A stretch of 64,000 nt of DNA from Nymphaea colorata. Its lineage: Eukaryota; Streptophyta; Magnoliopsida; Nymphaeales; Nymphaeaceae. The notes beneath the pieces are model-generated. The model saw nothing but the letters and a program-made list of their open reading frames with translations, was not told where the DNA came from and did not search any database. This document shows positions 30,951 through 43,000 of the stretch, piece after piece; position 1 is the stretch's first letter, and every line of letters begins with the position of its first letter. The stretch spans positions 12,841,183 through 12,905,182 of the forward strand of contig NC_045148.1 of NCBI RefSeq assembly GCF_008831285.2. The letters are read 5' to 3'. The position numbers and the translations under genes are program-made.

Positions 30951-32097
30951 AAACCTTTGGCTCCCGAATGATATTGGTCTTGGCATCCCGCCTTCTATCG
31001 GATGTTTCCTTCATACTTTGAAGAATGTGGGCTAGAGACAGAGGCAACCGGAGGAATACAAACAGTGGATGGAAATTTGGTGCATGCAATTACCAAGCGA
31101 TGGAACCCAATGACCTCATCTTTTTGGTTTCCATGAGAACAAATGACAATATTATTAGATGAATTTACCGAAGTACTAGACCTCCCTACCCCGACTTGTG
31201 ACCCAAATGATCCATTGGAAAAACAATTCTTCATGAACTTGACTAAGGTTAATGCAGATGACCTTATAACCTACTTTACCAGACGAAAAACTTGGCTCCT
31301 ATGAGAAAACCATGAGAGCCAAAACATCAACTTGAAAAATTTGTATGAAGAATTTAGAGCCTATGTTAAACCTTCCACCCTACCTCAAAAAGTCATAGGA
31401 AGAATCAAACATTGTATGATGCTTTGCACAGTAAGAGTGACCCTTTTTACTGATAAAAGTGATCTCCTAGATGTGTGTATTGCCCAACTTTTTCTAATAT
31501 GGGGGCATAGTGGGACCCAACATTTGTCAGTAGTAATGACGGCCCTAGCTTTTCTCTATCGAGGACTCACCCACTTCACCATTAGAGATACCGACTTCAT
31601 ATAAGGATGCACATATGTTTTGCAATTGTGGTTCCTCAAGCACGCGGGACCCCGAACCAGCCTATTCAGAAACATTAATGCAGCATTGATAGTCTTGGAG
31701 CAATACCGCCGTTTGATCGAGCAGTTAAATGAAGATGAAATCATTTGAGACTATTGTGATCGTCGTCAGGGTCCACCTCGATACACTCACCATCATCATA
31801 GACATACTACACTCTTGGGCCCTTACTTCATAGTTGATTATTGTGTTGATAGATGTATGAGACAATTCTCTTAGAGGTAGATGATGGTTTCTGTGCATGC
31901 ACCAACTGGAGCTATTTTGAAATTCGACCTCAGCTCTCATCAATGGGCGACATTGTTCACAGTGGCTTGACAAGAATGGAAGACACAAATATAATACACT
32001 TGGTTCGTAGGCCCAATGGTAAAGAAAGAATACGCCAAGTGGTGGGATGCCAACCGACCAACATCCATCCTTCCTTAAAAGTTTACATTGTTAATCT
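30951..32097 (+). pseudogene. ORF1-like region of the Tat-like element, with a PMD/DUF7745-like pattern
   Basis: A plus-strand frame set broken by stops. Phrases HAITKRWNPMTSSFWFP, MTILLDEFTEVLDLP, then NLKNLYEEFRAYVKPSTLP and LLDVCIAQLFLIWGHSGTQ, follow the pattern of the plant mobile domain / DUF7745-type proteins found upstream of gag in some plant Ty3/Gypsy elements (W-P-T-F-FP, then a T-LLDEF-LDLP strand-helix). The longest clean piece is 31332-31604. The role of this protein in such elements is not established. The region is cut at 32097/32098 by the Tekay-like insertion, and the element resumes at 44707. The identification is from motif memory; the position before gag supports it. Confidence 0.55.
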
Positions 32098-32102
32098 TGT
32101 AC

Positions 32103-35100
32103 TGTAACGCTCGACATATGCAGGTCGGGTCGGGTCAAAGTCCAGACCAGAGATCCACCCGCGTGTGAGCCCGACGTCCTCTTCTCCCTCACCTTCCTCT
32201 CAGACCCCCTTTGTTGCCTCTCGTGCCAGCACAAGGAAGAAGAAGAAGATGGAGGTCAGTGCTGGGCGGCGACGAGAACGGCGGCGGTGGCGCTTAGGTG
32301 AGACTTCTGACTTCTCTCCGCCTCCTCCTTCCTCTTCCTTCTTCACCTCCTCCCTCCTGCGCAGCCTCCTCTCCTCTTCACCAGTGCCCTCCCTCTGCTC
32401 GCACGATTCCTCTTTCCCTCTCCCTCTTTGCTCGATCTCTCTCCTCGTCCCTTTTGTCTCCTCCTTGCCATCTCCCCCATTTCCCCTGCTCGATTTTCCC
32501 CTCTCTGTCTGCCTCTCCTCTCTGCACATTCTCGTCCCTCTCGCTTCTCTCGCTCTCTCTCTTCTGTCTACCTCTGTCAGCGCCTCACCCTACCCACATG
32601 CTCTCTACTCGAGCTCTCTTCCCATTTTCTATTTCCTTTTTTTCCATTTTCCCCAACCGAGCACTCTTCCTCTCTGATTTTATCACTGTTTGAATGAATT
32701 TCAGCTGGGGGAACGTGTTCTTCCCCTCATAACAGTGACTAGACGGTGTTGGTGGTGGCGACATTACGCGATTTTTGCCGTTGGGGATCGTTTAAACGCT
32801 TGAGGTGGCTGCCAAGATCATTGTGACAGTTTGGACACAAAGATTGGGGTGAGCGAGACCTAATCGAGCCTAGATTATTGAATATTATCTATTAGAGCAT
32901 GTATAATTATTGTTTGAGCATTCTAGAATTTAGAATTAATGATTTGGGGTGCATATTAGCGATGTTGCTTTTTGGGGAAAGTTTAGGATTATGTTGGACA
33001 AGCGATGATTCATGCCTATAATGATCTTTTAAGCTTGAGGTGTTAAATGTCTAAGCTATTTGGAAACATGGTAGAGATTTTCATATGGGTGAGATGATTT
33101 ACAACCGTCTTAGTGAGCACGTGGCGCATGCTTTTGTGAACGGGTGTATCTTGGCGTTATTTGGGAAAAGAATACGTAAGTTGGATGTAACTAGTGGGTT
33201 GACGCCTCGACTAAAGAAAGTTAATGAGAAATGTGTTAGTGATGGATTGATCGAAGCATTGAGTTCTCACGTTTGGTGGCAACGTCAAGAAGTTGGGAAG
33301 TGGCTTATTGGAGGGCCTTGTGGTTCGACACTACCCGTCGACACCCTTTTGAAGCCTTGTGGTTCGACACTACCCGTCGACACCCTTTTGAGGCGATGAC
33401 ATGTGCCTCAATGATGTTGTTTTATATTTGTATGCTTTGTGAAACTAAGCTAGTAGAGAATTTACCACTTGTGTATGTTTGCAGGTACACCGACCGCGTC
33501 CAGTAGACCTTGAGCAACTAGACGTGAAGCTCGAGGCGTTTTGAAGCTTTTTGTGGACACGCGACTGGTATGACGGTATTCCAGGCAAATCCATGCCTGG
33601 GGCAATGTGTGGATGTGTGTTCTTAGGATCGTGGGATCCTAAGATTGTGATGTGATTGAATGAATGCTTTGTGAATGAATGTATGTATGTATGCAAATGA
33701 TTTGATTCATGATCAAATTTGTTTTCAAAAGCTATTAGAAGCTTGTCTTGAAAACTGTTATGCATTTGCATGTGCATGCTAGAATTTATAACGGTTTAGG
33801 ACAGATGAGGCGGGGTATCGAGTCGAGTGTCTCCTCTACCCTAATTGTGCATTAGAAAATATCCTAAAATGATAACTGCCTAGGACAACTATGAGCCAAT
33901 CACGGATCTAGACTACTCTTCGAGATTTGGCTAAGTTTTAAAAGATGTGAATGATGTGGTTGATAAGATGTGAGTGCTTATGAATGTGAATATTGTGATT
34001 TGTTGCATCTGCATTGCCACGGGTAATGATGCAAATGAATGAATTGGAGGGTAGTTGTACCCGTATAGTATGACGGTTAGCTAAAAATGTAATGATATGT
34101 ATGGCCATCGTGTGGAGGCAATTGGAGGTATGAGTGCACTCGTGATGTGTACCAACCTCATGAGCTAGCCAGTCATTTTGTGAATGTGCAATTATAATGA
34201 TAATAATGAAAGAATAAGAGATGTGAGGCCAGTGGGATGTGGCTATATGTTTGGGAGTTGTCCCGCCTTCGCCACTGGTCTCGCCTGTTCAGAGCGCAGG
34301 CGGTGCAAGGCCCCAGGGTACTGTTGTGTGATATGGTTGAAGCATTGGGCTCCTGCCTTCCCAACCTGGGTGTCCTAGGAAAGGCTGAGTATCTCTTCAT
34401 AGAATTCACACACCCATGGATGAGTGCTCTACCACTGCAGTGGATGAATGGATCCATACTGTTATGGGTCACCACGGGGTTTGTCTCTCGGCTATGGGCT
34501 GCCCATGGTGTGCACGTGTCTGTGTTTGCACCTACAGGAACTGTAAATTCACTAAAGCTAATGAAAATGAAAGTATGTGAATGAAGTGTATGTGATTGAT
34601 GTGCATGTGATTTGAAATTGTGTTATCTTGGCAACTGAGTGGCCTTTATATGTCGTGGTCAATGTGAGGGGCCTTCTTTGCAAATGATGTGACTATGTCC
34701 TGACATGACATGATGATGATTTATTTTTATGATTGTATTATCTCATATTTGAGCCCTACCTAAGAGGGTTTGGGATTTTCCTGGTTTGTTGCCATACTGC
34801 GAAGGCTAAGCCTTCAGTTGTTTCTTTTTTTCAGGTTTTGGAGGACCCGGGGCTGCAGGTTGAGCAGATGGCTTCACTCACATCCTACTGGGGAGGTTTT
34901 GGGTCGTTTGTAGTGCCAACGCGTTGTGTTTTGGTTATATTGATGTCTTGTTGTTGTTAGACATCAATTACATGGTTTGGGGCATTTTGTCATACACATT
35001 GATGAAATTGTGTATCAACTGAAATTGTAATATAAATGAAAGTTTTCCCCCTTGTTTCTAATGGCATAGCTCCATTCGTTTTGAATTGTTGTGTCATCAC

Positions 35101-35161
35101 ACCTTAATGCTTTATGTTTAGAAAAAAAATTGTTTGAGGGTCAAAAGGTTGTGGTGTGACA
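32103..35161 (+). repeat. 5' LTR of the Tekay-like element
   Basis: 3059 bp. The first 600 bp are strongly CT-rich on the plus strand (32165-32690), giving long but meaningless open frames on both strands. A 39-bp unit is tandemly doubled at 33315-33392 (CCTTGTGGTTCGACACTACC begins each unit). Confidence 0.94.
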
Positions 35162-35165
35162 TCTT

Positions 35166-35177
35166 TGGTATCAGAGC
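35166..35177 (+). other. Primer binding site of the Tekay-like element
   Basis: TGGTATCAGAGC, complementary to initiator tRNA-Met, starting 5 bases after the 5' LTR. Such a short spacer is common in Gypsy elements. Confidence 0.9.
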
Positions 35178-35439
35178 TATGGCAAGATTGTTACAAGTAA
35201 AGTATACGTACGTAATGTGATCGATGTTTTGAGACATTGTGCTAATGCACGTTTGTGATTGGATTTGCAAGATTGGTCATGGACTTGGTTTGAGAACAAA
35301 GATTCTTATTTGTACAGATGGAGTACTAACATAGGGGAAAAAAGTGAGTTGGACGGCCTGCAGATGCACAAAGAGAGCCAAGTTCGGCCCATTGTGATGC
35401 ACGTACCCTAGTGGATGATAGTACATCAGGGCAATAGAA

Positions 35440-36446
35440 TGCTCAGACTAGTATGGGTGCCCAAACCCCACCAAGGCAGACTCCACTTGTGGATCAATAG
35501 ACTATACTGCTGACAACCTTGCAGACATTGACCTCAATTGTGCAGTCGATGGTCAGTAATCAGAGGAGCCATACATCCCCTACTGGAGACACCAGTGCGC
35601 CGCTTCAGGGGATGGTAACAACGGTGTCGTTCCAACAGTTTATGGCGATGCAGCCGCCTGTCTTTACAGGAGATGGTAGTCCTGACAAGGCAAAGGAATT
35701 GATTGAAGAAGTTGAACGCATATTTGATCTTCTGAAGATGCTAGAAAGAGACAGAGTGAACTATGGCTCATATCTGTCAAAAGGTGATGCCAAGAACAGG
35801 TGGCAGTTGACCTGTGAGATTCGGTTTGCTGGCCAACTATCAATCTCATGGAAGCAGTTTAGAGATTCCTTCTTCAGTACTTACTTTCCAGTGCATTCCA
35901 GAGACAAGAAAATGCAAGTGTTTCTCTATTTGCAGTAGAATCAATTGAGCTTGAAATAATACGTTACGAAATATCGACACTTGGATGTGAATTGCCCGTA
36001 GCTCTACACTACAGATGAGGCTAGAGCAGGCAAATGTGTGTGTGGGCTCCGTGATGGACTGCGAAGCGAAGTTTTGTCAAGCAGACCTCGTGACTTGGAC
36101 GAGCGATCACCATGGCAAGATGCATGGAAGAGGACTGAGCAAGGACACATAAGGACCATTATAAGAAGTCAGGCCAGCACTCACACAGTGGGTGAACACA
36201 GGTCAAGCACCAACACCTTGCAGGCAGGGCAAAGCCTTATGAGAGGCGTGATGACCGAACATTCAAACGAAACAGGCCAAACCGCAGTGAGGCCACACAG
36301 GGGTCGGTGGCCACTCTGACTTCACCGAGGTGCCCTACTTGCTCCCGTGTGCACCCCAGAAAGCCGTGTTATCGGGTGACCGGGGCGTGTTTACATTGTG
36401 GAGGGATGAGACACTTCATCAAAGATTGCCCCATAAAGTAAGAAAA
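35440..36446 (+). pseudogene. Gag of the Tekay-like element
   Basis: The frame at 35519-35938 carries the Gypsy gag core (QPPVFTGDGSPDKAKELIEE, then W-QLTCEIRFAGQLSISWKQF). Stops follow, and the region resumes with a CCHC knuckle at 36388-36429 (CLHCGGMRHFIKDC, spacing C-2-C-4-H-4-C). Gag packages the element RNA; the knuckle binds it. At least one stop (35936-35938) and loss of register separate the two halves, so it is non-functional. The element is surrounded by older Tat-like DNA. Confidence 0.85.
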
Positions 36447-36489
36447 AGAGTTGAAGAAGCCCGACGCCGGTCCTTCTAATGCACAAAGG

Positions 36490-36879
36490 ACAACTGGATG
36501 TGTCTGTGCAACTACTATGGAGGAGCGACGGGCACACGACCTTATTGAAGGTACTTTACTTATTGGTTCCAATATTGCTAGAGTGTTGTTTGATGTAAGG
36601 GCAAGTGATTTGTTTATATCTAGTCGATTTGCTTCTTCACTAGAAGTGTCGGCTAGGATGATGCCGTATGTTTTAAAAGTTGTCAGTCTTATGCATGCTC
36701 AAGAGTCGTGTAGCGAGTATCTACCTGATGTGGACGTGGAGATCCATCAACATCACTTACCTGTACAGTTGGTGATCATGAGTCTTAGTGAATTCGATGT
36801 GATTTTTGGGTATGGATTGGCTTTATGCGCATTATGCCAATATAGATTACAGGAAGAAGCAGACACAGTTGTTGACTAG
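36490..36879 (+). pseudogene. Retropepsin-like protease of the Tekay-like element, active site altered
   Basis: An open frame containing ARVLFDVRASDLFIS, in the position of the Gypsy protease signature that normally reads D-S/T-G-A. Here the triad is D-V-R-A, so the catalytic motif is lost. Downstream LPVQLVIMSLSEFDVIFG matches the usual flap-to-end region (the family's usual wording is FDVILGMDWL). It ends at 36879 and the polyprotein continues in pieces from 37020. Confidence 0.8.
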
Positions 36880-37019
36880 TGAGATGCAACCTGTGGAGTT
36901 CCATGCTTATAAAGCTAGCTGAATTGATAAGCATTGAAGGCTAAGCGTTTGATAGAAAATGAAAATGTGGCATTCTTGGTCAACGCGTTGACTAATGAGA
37001 ATGAACTGGTGAGGTTATA

Positions 37020-37794
37020 GGATGTTGCTGTTGTGAGTGAGTACCCCGATGTGTTCCCTGACGAATTGTCAAGTTTGCCTCCAACACAAGAAGTAGAGTT
37101 GAAGATAGAGTTGTTACCAGGGACAACTCCCATTTCTAAGGCACCATACCGAATTGCACCAGCAAAGTTAGAATAATTGAAGAAGCAATTGCAAGAGCTC
37201 TTAGATAAGGGCTTCATTCGACCTAGTGTGTCACCTTGGGGAGCGCCTGTGTTATTCGTTAAGAAGAAGGATGGAACGATGCGCTTGTGCATAGACTAGC
37301 GCATGTTGAATCAAGTCACTATCAAGAATAAGTATCTGCTTCTTAGAATTGAAGATTTGTTCGATCAGCTTAAGAATGCAAAGGTATTCTCCAAAGTCGA
37401 TCTGAGGACTGGTTATCATCAACTCTTGATACGAGAGGAAGATATTTTTAAGACTACTTTTCGAACTAGATATGAGTACTATGAATTCAGGGTCTTGCCT
37501 TTTGGCTTGACCAATGCTCCCGCAACGTTTATGGACCTCATGAATCGGGTTTTCCAAGACTACTTGGATCGATTTGTTATTGTTTTTGTTGATGATAATC
37601 TGGTGTACTCAGAGAGTGAGTCAGAGCATAGAGATCACTTGAGGAGTGTGTTGAGTATTTTGCGCAAGCATAAGTTATATGCCAAATACTCGAAATGTGA
37701 ATTTTGGCTAGAGAATGTAAACTTCCTTGGTCATGTGATCTCGAAGGATGAGATTTTCGTTGATCTGACTAAGGTGTCGGCTGTACAGGATTGA
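37020..37794 (+). pseudogene. Reverse transcriptase of the Tekay-like element
   Basis: Begins EYPDVFPDELSSLPP, the normal start of chromovirus RT, and runs through [15 protein letters not shown] stop at 37298-37300 interrupts it, followed by [49 protein letters not shown], the active-site box FVDD near 37586, and [11 protein letters not shown]. It ends at 37794. One stop also falls at 37174-37176. RT copies the element RNA into DNA. The catalytic aspartates survive but the frame is broken. Confidence 0.9.
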
Positions 37795-37800
37795 AAGGCG

Positions 37801-38380
37801 CCATGCAATGTAATTGAGGTGAAAATCTTTTTGGGATTGACAGGATATTATTGCATGTTTATACAAGACTTTTCGAAAATAGCTACACCAATGACTAAGC
37901 TATTGAGAAAAAGAGTGAAATTTGTTTGGAATGAAGAGTAAGATAAGAGTTTCCAATCTTTGAAAGACAAGCTTACCACCACCCTCATTTTGACGCTCCC
38001 ATCGGGTCATTCTAGATTTGTGGTGTACACTGATGCATCCAGAATCAGTTATGGTTGTGTATTGATGCAACATGGTCGTATAGTGGCTTATGCATCAAGA
38101 CAATTGAAGGACCATGAGAAACACTATCCCACTTATGATTTGGAGTTGGGAGCGGTTGTGTTCGTATTAAAAATGTGGAGACACTATCTCTATGGTGCAA
38201 TTTTTTAGGGGTTTACAGACCACAAGTCGTTGAAGTACATATTCTCTCAAAAGGATCTCAACTTGAGGCAAAGACGATAGATTGAATACTTAAAGGATTA
38301 TGATTTCACAATATCATATCATCTAGGCAAGGCGAATGTGGTGGCTGATGCTTTGAGCAGACAAGCTAAAGCAACGACGT
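37801..38380 (+). pseudogene. RNase H of the Tekay-like element
   Basis: Starts after the thumb phrase FLGLTGYYCMFIQDF and includes [58 protein letters not shown] and NVVADALSRQ, the standard Gypsy RNase H order. It is interrupted by stops near 37940, 38206 and 38278. The enzyme degrades the RNA strand during reverse transcription. Confidence 0.88.
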
Positions 38381-38639
38381 GCAGTATGTTGACTTGTTCT
38401 TGGACATTGTTGCAAGATATGATAGCATGACAGCCTTATCTTTATGGCGAGGACAAAGCAACAATGACGGCCTTGATACGACACCCTCTATTGGAGGAGC
38501 TTAAATTGAAGCAAAAGAAAGATCTCGATTTTGCTAAGAACATGAAAGAATGTAAGAAGGTAGATTCTCTTTGGCATCAAGATGAAGATGGTTCATTGTG
38601 GTTTCGATGAAGATTGTGGGTCCCTAGAGATGAAGGGGT

Positions 38640-39548
38640 TATGCGCCAGTTGCTTGATGAAGCGCACAAAGCTAAGTTTTCTATACATCTTGGCAGTACA
38701 AAGATGTTTTAGTATATGAAAATAAATTTTTGGTGGCCTGGAATGAAGCGTGAAATTACAGAATATATAGCAAAGTACTTAGTTTGCCAGCGGGTCAAGG
38801 CAATGCATCAACGGCCAAAAGTCTTTTTGCAAAGAATTGATATCCTAGTGTGGAAATGGAAAGACATTAGAATATATAGCAAAGTACTTAGTTTGCCAGC
38901 GGGTCAAAGCAAAGCGTCAACGGCCAAGAGTCTTTTTGCAAAGAATTGATATCCTAGTGTGGAAATGGAAAGACATTACGATGGATTTTGTAGTTGGTTT
39001 GCCTCACACCAGAAGTCAGCATGATGCCATTTGGGTGATTGTTAATTGACTTACGAAGTCCGTTCATTTTCTGCCAATAAGAATCAGTCAGTCCTTGGAA
39101 AGTCTGGCAGAGTTATATATTGGCGAGATAGTGAGATTGCATGGAGTGCCAAAGTCTATCTTCACGGATCGAGATCTATGTTTTGCCTCTAGGTTTTGGG
39201 GGCAATTGCAAAGGGCATTGGTTACCAAGCTTAAGCTGAACACAACGTTCCACCCCCAAACTGATGGGTAATCTGAGAGGACCATTCAAACCTTAGAGGA
39301 TATGTTGCATGCATGTGTCTTAGAGTGGAAAGGAGAATGAGATAAACAGGTGAAATTGACAAAATTTGCATATAATAACCGTTACAACTCTAGTATAGGG
39401 ATGACACCTTTTGAGGATTTGTATGGAAGACCATGCAGATCACCAGCTTGTTGGACCGATTTGAGTGATGGCAAGATTGGAAACCCTTTAGTATCACTAC
39501 ACCGACCAAGTGCAATTGATAAGGAAAAAGTTGTTGACTGCTCAGAGT
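38640..39548 (+). pseudogene. Integrase of the Tekay-like element, with an internal 109-bp duplication
   Basis: HHCC finger (HKAKFSIHLGSTKM, NFWWPGMKREI, CQRVKAMHQRPK), core with GLPHTRSQHDAIWVIV, FTDRDLCFASRFW and SERTIQTLEDML, then FAYNNRYNSSIGMTPFEDLYG. The D, D, E motifs are recognisable. A 109-bp direct duplication (38761-38869 and 38870-38978) shifts the frame between finger and core, and stops occur near 38710, 39048 and 39269. The shifted frame ends near 39548. It closely matches the minus-strand relic at 19400-20400. Confidence 0.9.
38761..38978 (+). repeat. 109-bp tandem duplication inside the integrase
   Basis: GAATATATAGCAAAGTACTT starts both units (38761 and 38870). The two differ at only a few positions, such as AAGGCAATGCAT versus AAAGCAAAGCGT. 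Confidence 0.92.
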
Positions 39549-40018
39549 AGACAGAAAAGCTATGCCAACATTCGATGTAGAGAGTTGGCTTTTGAGGTTG
39601 GTGATCATGTGTTCTTGAAGATTTTGCCTACTAAAGGCGTTTTTCGATTTGGTGTGAAGGGAAAGTTGAGCCTGAAGTTCATTGGACCATTTGAAATCTT
39701 AGAGAAGATTGGAGAGGTGGCATACAAATTGGCACTACCACCTAAGTTGAGTCATGTTCATGATGTTTTTCATGTTTCCATGCTTCGAAAGTACGTACCA
39801 GATCCCACACATGTGATTGACTTTCAAGGTATTCAAGTGCAAGATGATTTAACAATGGAAGAGAAACCTATTAGAATTGTGGAGCAAAGATAGCAAGTGT
39901 TTCGCACGAAGAGAATTCCGTTAGTGAAAGTCGAATGGCAACACCATGGGTTGAAGGAGAGCACATGATAACTTGAGGAGGATATGCGAAAGAAGTATCC
40001 ACACTTATTCTTACTTTG
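39510..40018 (+). pseudogene. Integrase C-terminus and chromodomain-like tail of the Tekay-like element
   Basis: The frame at 39510-39893 reads FEVGDHVFLKILPTKGVFRF, GPFEILEKIGEVAYKLALPP and VHDVFHVSMLRKYVPDPTHV, the GPY/F module of Gypsy integrases. After a stop at 39891-39893 the tail continues with KRIPLVKVEWQHHGLKEST and DMRKKYPHLF, which matches the chromodomain-like end of Tekay/del elements. In chromoviruses this tail binds chromatin marks and guides insertion. A second stop sits near 39968. Confidence 0.87.
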
Positions 40019-40067
40019 ACGTATGATCTAAATTTCGAGGACGAAATTTTCTTTAAGGAGGGTAGGA

Positions 40068-43000
40068 TGTAACGCTCGGCACATGCAAGTCGGGTCGGGT
40101 CAGGGTCCAAACCCAGACCCGAGCTCCACCCGTGTGTGAGCCCGACGCCCTCTTCTCCCCCGACACCCTCTTCTCCCTCATCTTCCTCTCAGACCCCCTC
40201 TGTTGCCTCTCGTGCCAGCGCAAGGAAGAAGAAGAAGACTGAGGTTGATGCTGGGCAGCGACGAGAACGGGGGCGGTGGCGCTCAAGTGAAACTTTTGAC
40301 TTCTCTCCGCCTCCTCCTTCCTCTTCCTTCTTCACCTCCTCCATCCTGTGCAGCTTCCTCTCCTCTTTGCCAGTGCCTTCCCTCTGCTCGCACGATTCCT
40401 CTTTTCCTCTCCCTCTTTGCTCGAGCTCTCTCCTCGTCCCTTCTGTCTCCTCCTCGCCATCTCCCCCATTTCCCCCGCTCGATTTCCCCCTCTCTATCTG
40501 CCTCTCTCTCTGCACATTCTCGTCCCTCTCGTCTCTCTCGCTCTCTCTCTTCTGTCTGCCTCCTCCTGCCCACACACTCTCTACTCGAGCTCTCTCCCCA
40601 TTTTCTATTTGTTTTTTTTTTCCTTTTCCCCAACCGAGCACTCTTCCACACTGATTTTATCACTGTTTGAATGAATTTCAGCTGGGGGGACGTGTTCTTC
40701 CCTTCATAACAGTGACTAGACGGTGTTGGTGGTGGCGGCATTACACAATTTTTGCCGTTGGGGATCGTTTGAACGCTTGAGGTGGCTGCCAAGATGATTG
40801 CGACAGTTTGGACACAAAGATTGGGGTGAGCGAGACCTAATCGAGCTTAGATTATTGAATATTATCTATTAGAGCATGTATAATTATTGTTTGAGCATTT
40901 TAGAATTTAGAATTGATGATTTGGGGTGCATATTAGCGATGTTGCTTTTTGGGGAAAGTTTAGGATTATGTTGGACAAGCGATGATTCATGCCTATAATG
41001 ATCTTTTAAGTTTGAGGTGTTAATTGTCTAAGCTATTTGGAAACATGGTAGAGATTTTCATATGGGTGAGATGATTTAGAACCGTCTTAGTGAGCACGTG
41101 GCGCATGCTTTTGTGAAAGAGTGTATCTTGGCGTTATTTGAGAAAATAATACGTAAGTTGGATGTAACTAGTGGGTTGACGCCTCGACTAGAGAAAGTTA
41201 ATAGAAATGTGTTAGTGATGGATTGATCGAAGCATTGAGTTCTCACGTTTGGTGGCAACGTCAAGAAGTTGGGAAGTTGCTTATTGGAGAGCCTTGTGGT
41301 TCGACACTACCCGTCGACACCCTTTGGAGGCGATGACATGCGCCTCGATGATGTTGTTTTACATTTGTATGCTTTGTGAAACTAAGGTAGTATAGAATTT
41401 ACCACTTGTGTATGTTTGCAGGTACGCCGGGCGCGTCCAGTAGACCTTGAGCAACTAGACGTGAAGTTCGAGGCCTTTTGGAGTGTTTTGTGGACACGCG
41501 ACAGGTATGACAGCATTCCAGGCAAATCCGTACTTGGAGCCAACGTGTGAATGTGTGTTCCTGGGATCGTGGGATCTTAGGATTGTGATGTGATTGAATG
41601 ATTGTTTTGTAAGTGGATGTATGTATGTATGCAAATGATTTGATAGATGATAAGATTTGTTTTGAAAAGCTATTACAAGCTTGTTTTGAAAATATTGCTT
41701 AGGACAGATGAGGTGGGGTATCGAGTCGAGTGTCTCCTCGACCCCAATTGTGCATTAGAAAGCATCCTAAAATGATAACTACCTAGGACAACTACGAGCT
41801 AATCACGGATCGAGACTACTCTATGAGATTTGGCTAAGTTTTGAAAGATGTGAATGATGTGTTTGATAAGATGTGAGTGCTTATGAATGTGAATGTTGTG
41901 ATTTGTTGCATCTGCATTGCCGTGGGCAATGATGCAAATGAATGAATTAGAGGGTAGTTGTACCCGTACTGTATGACGACTAGCTAAGAATGTAATGATA
42001 TGTGTGGCCCTCGTGTGGAGGCAATTGGAAGTGTGGGTGCACTCATGAAGTGTACCAACCTCATGAGCTAGCCAGTCATTTTGTGAATGTGTTAAGAATA
42101 AAAGATGAGAGGCTAGTGGGATGTAGCTATGTGTTTGGGAGTTGTCCCGCCTTTGGCACTGGTCTCGCCTGTTCGGAGCACAGGCGGTGCAAGCCCCGGG
42201 GTACTGTTGTGTGATGTGCTTGGAGCGTTGGGCTCCCGCCTTCCCAACCTGGGTGTCTTAGAGAAGGCTGAGTATCTCTCATTAGAATTCACACACCCAT
42301 GGATGAGTGCTCTACCGCTGTAGTAGGAAAGGATCCATACTATTATGGGCCACCACAGGGGTTGTCTCTCTGCTGTAGGCCATCCATGGTATGCACGTGT
42401 CAGTGTTTACACTCACAGGAACTGTCAATTCATTAAAACTAATGAAAATGAAAGTATGTGAATGAAGTATATGTGATTGATGTGCATGTGATTTGAACTT
42501 GTGTTATCTTGGCCATTGAGTGGCCTTCTTGGCAAAGGATGTGACTATGCCCTGACACGACATGATGATGATTTGTTTTTATGATTATATTATCTCATAT
42601 TTGAGCCCTACCTAAGAGGGTTTGGGATTTTCCCGGCTTGTTGGCATACTACGAAGGCTAAGCCTTCAGTTGTTTCTTTTTTTCAGATTTTTCAGATGGT
42701 TTCACTCACATCCTACTGGGGAGGTTTTGGGTCGTTTGTAGTGCCGACGCGTCGTGTTTTTTGTTATATTGATGTCTTGTTGTTGTTAGGCAACAATTAC
42801 ATGGTTTGCGGCATTTTGTCATACACATTGATGTAATTGTGTATCAACTGAAATTGTTATATAATTGAAAGTTTGCCCCCATCGACACCCTTTTGAGGCC
42901 TTGTGGTTCGACACTACTCGTCGACACACTTTTGAGGTGATGACATGTGCCTCAATGATGTTGTTTCATATTTGTATGCTTTGCGAAACTAATCTAGTAG

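Noticed and set aside
32165-32697. Long overlapping open frames (up to 170 codons) on both strands at the head of the Tekay-like LTR
   Set aside because: They are a by-product of CT-rich low-complexity DNA: all give Ser/Pro/Leu-rich or Arg/Glu-rich repeats, overlap on both strands, and lie in LTR U3.
35161-35185. tRNA-like sequence beside LTRs (also at 2917 and 11909)
   Set aside because: These are primer binding sites matching only the 3' end of initiator tRNA-Met; no cloverleaf or A and B boxes surround them.
40136-40792. Similar open frames (to 172 codons) at the head of the 3' LTR
   Set aside because: Same low-complexity LTR sequence as at 32165; the frames differ in length and register between the two LTRs, so they are not conserved coding sequence.
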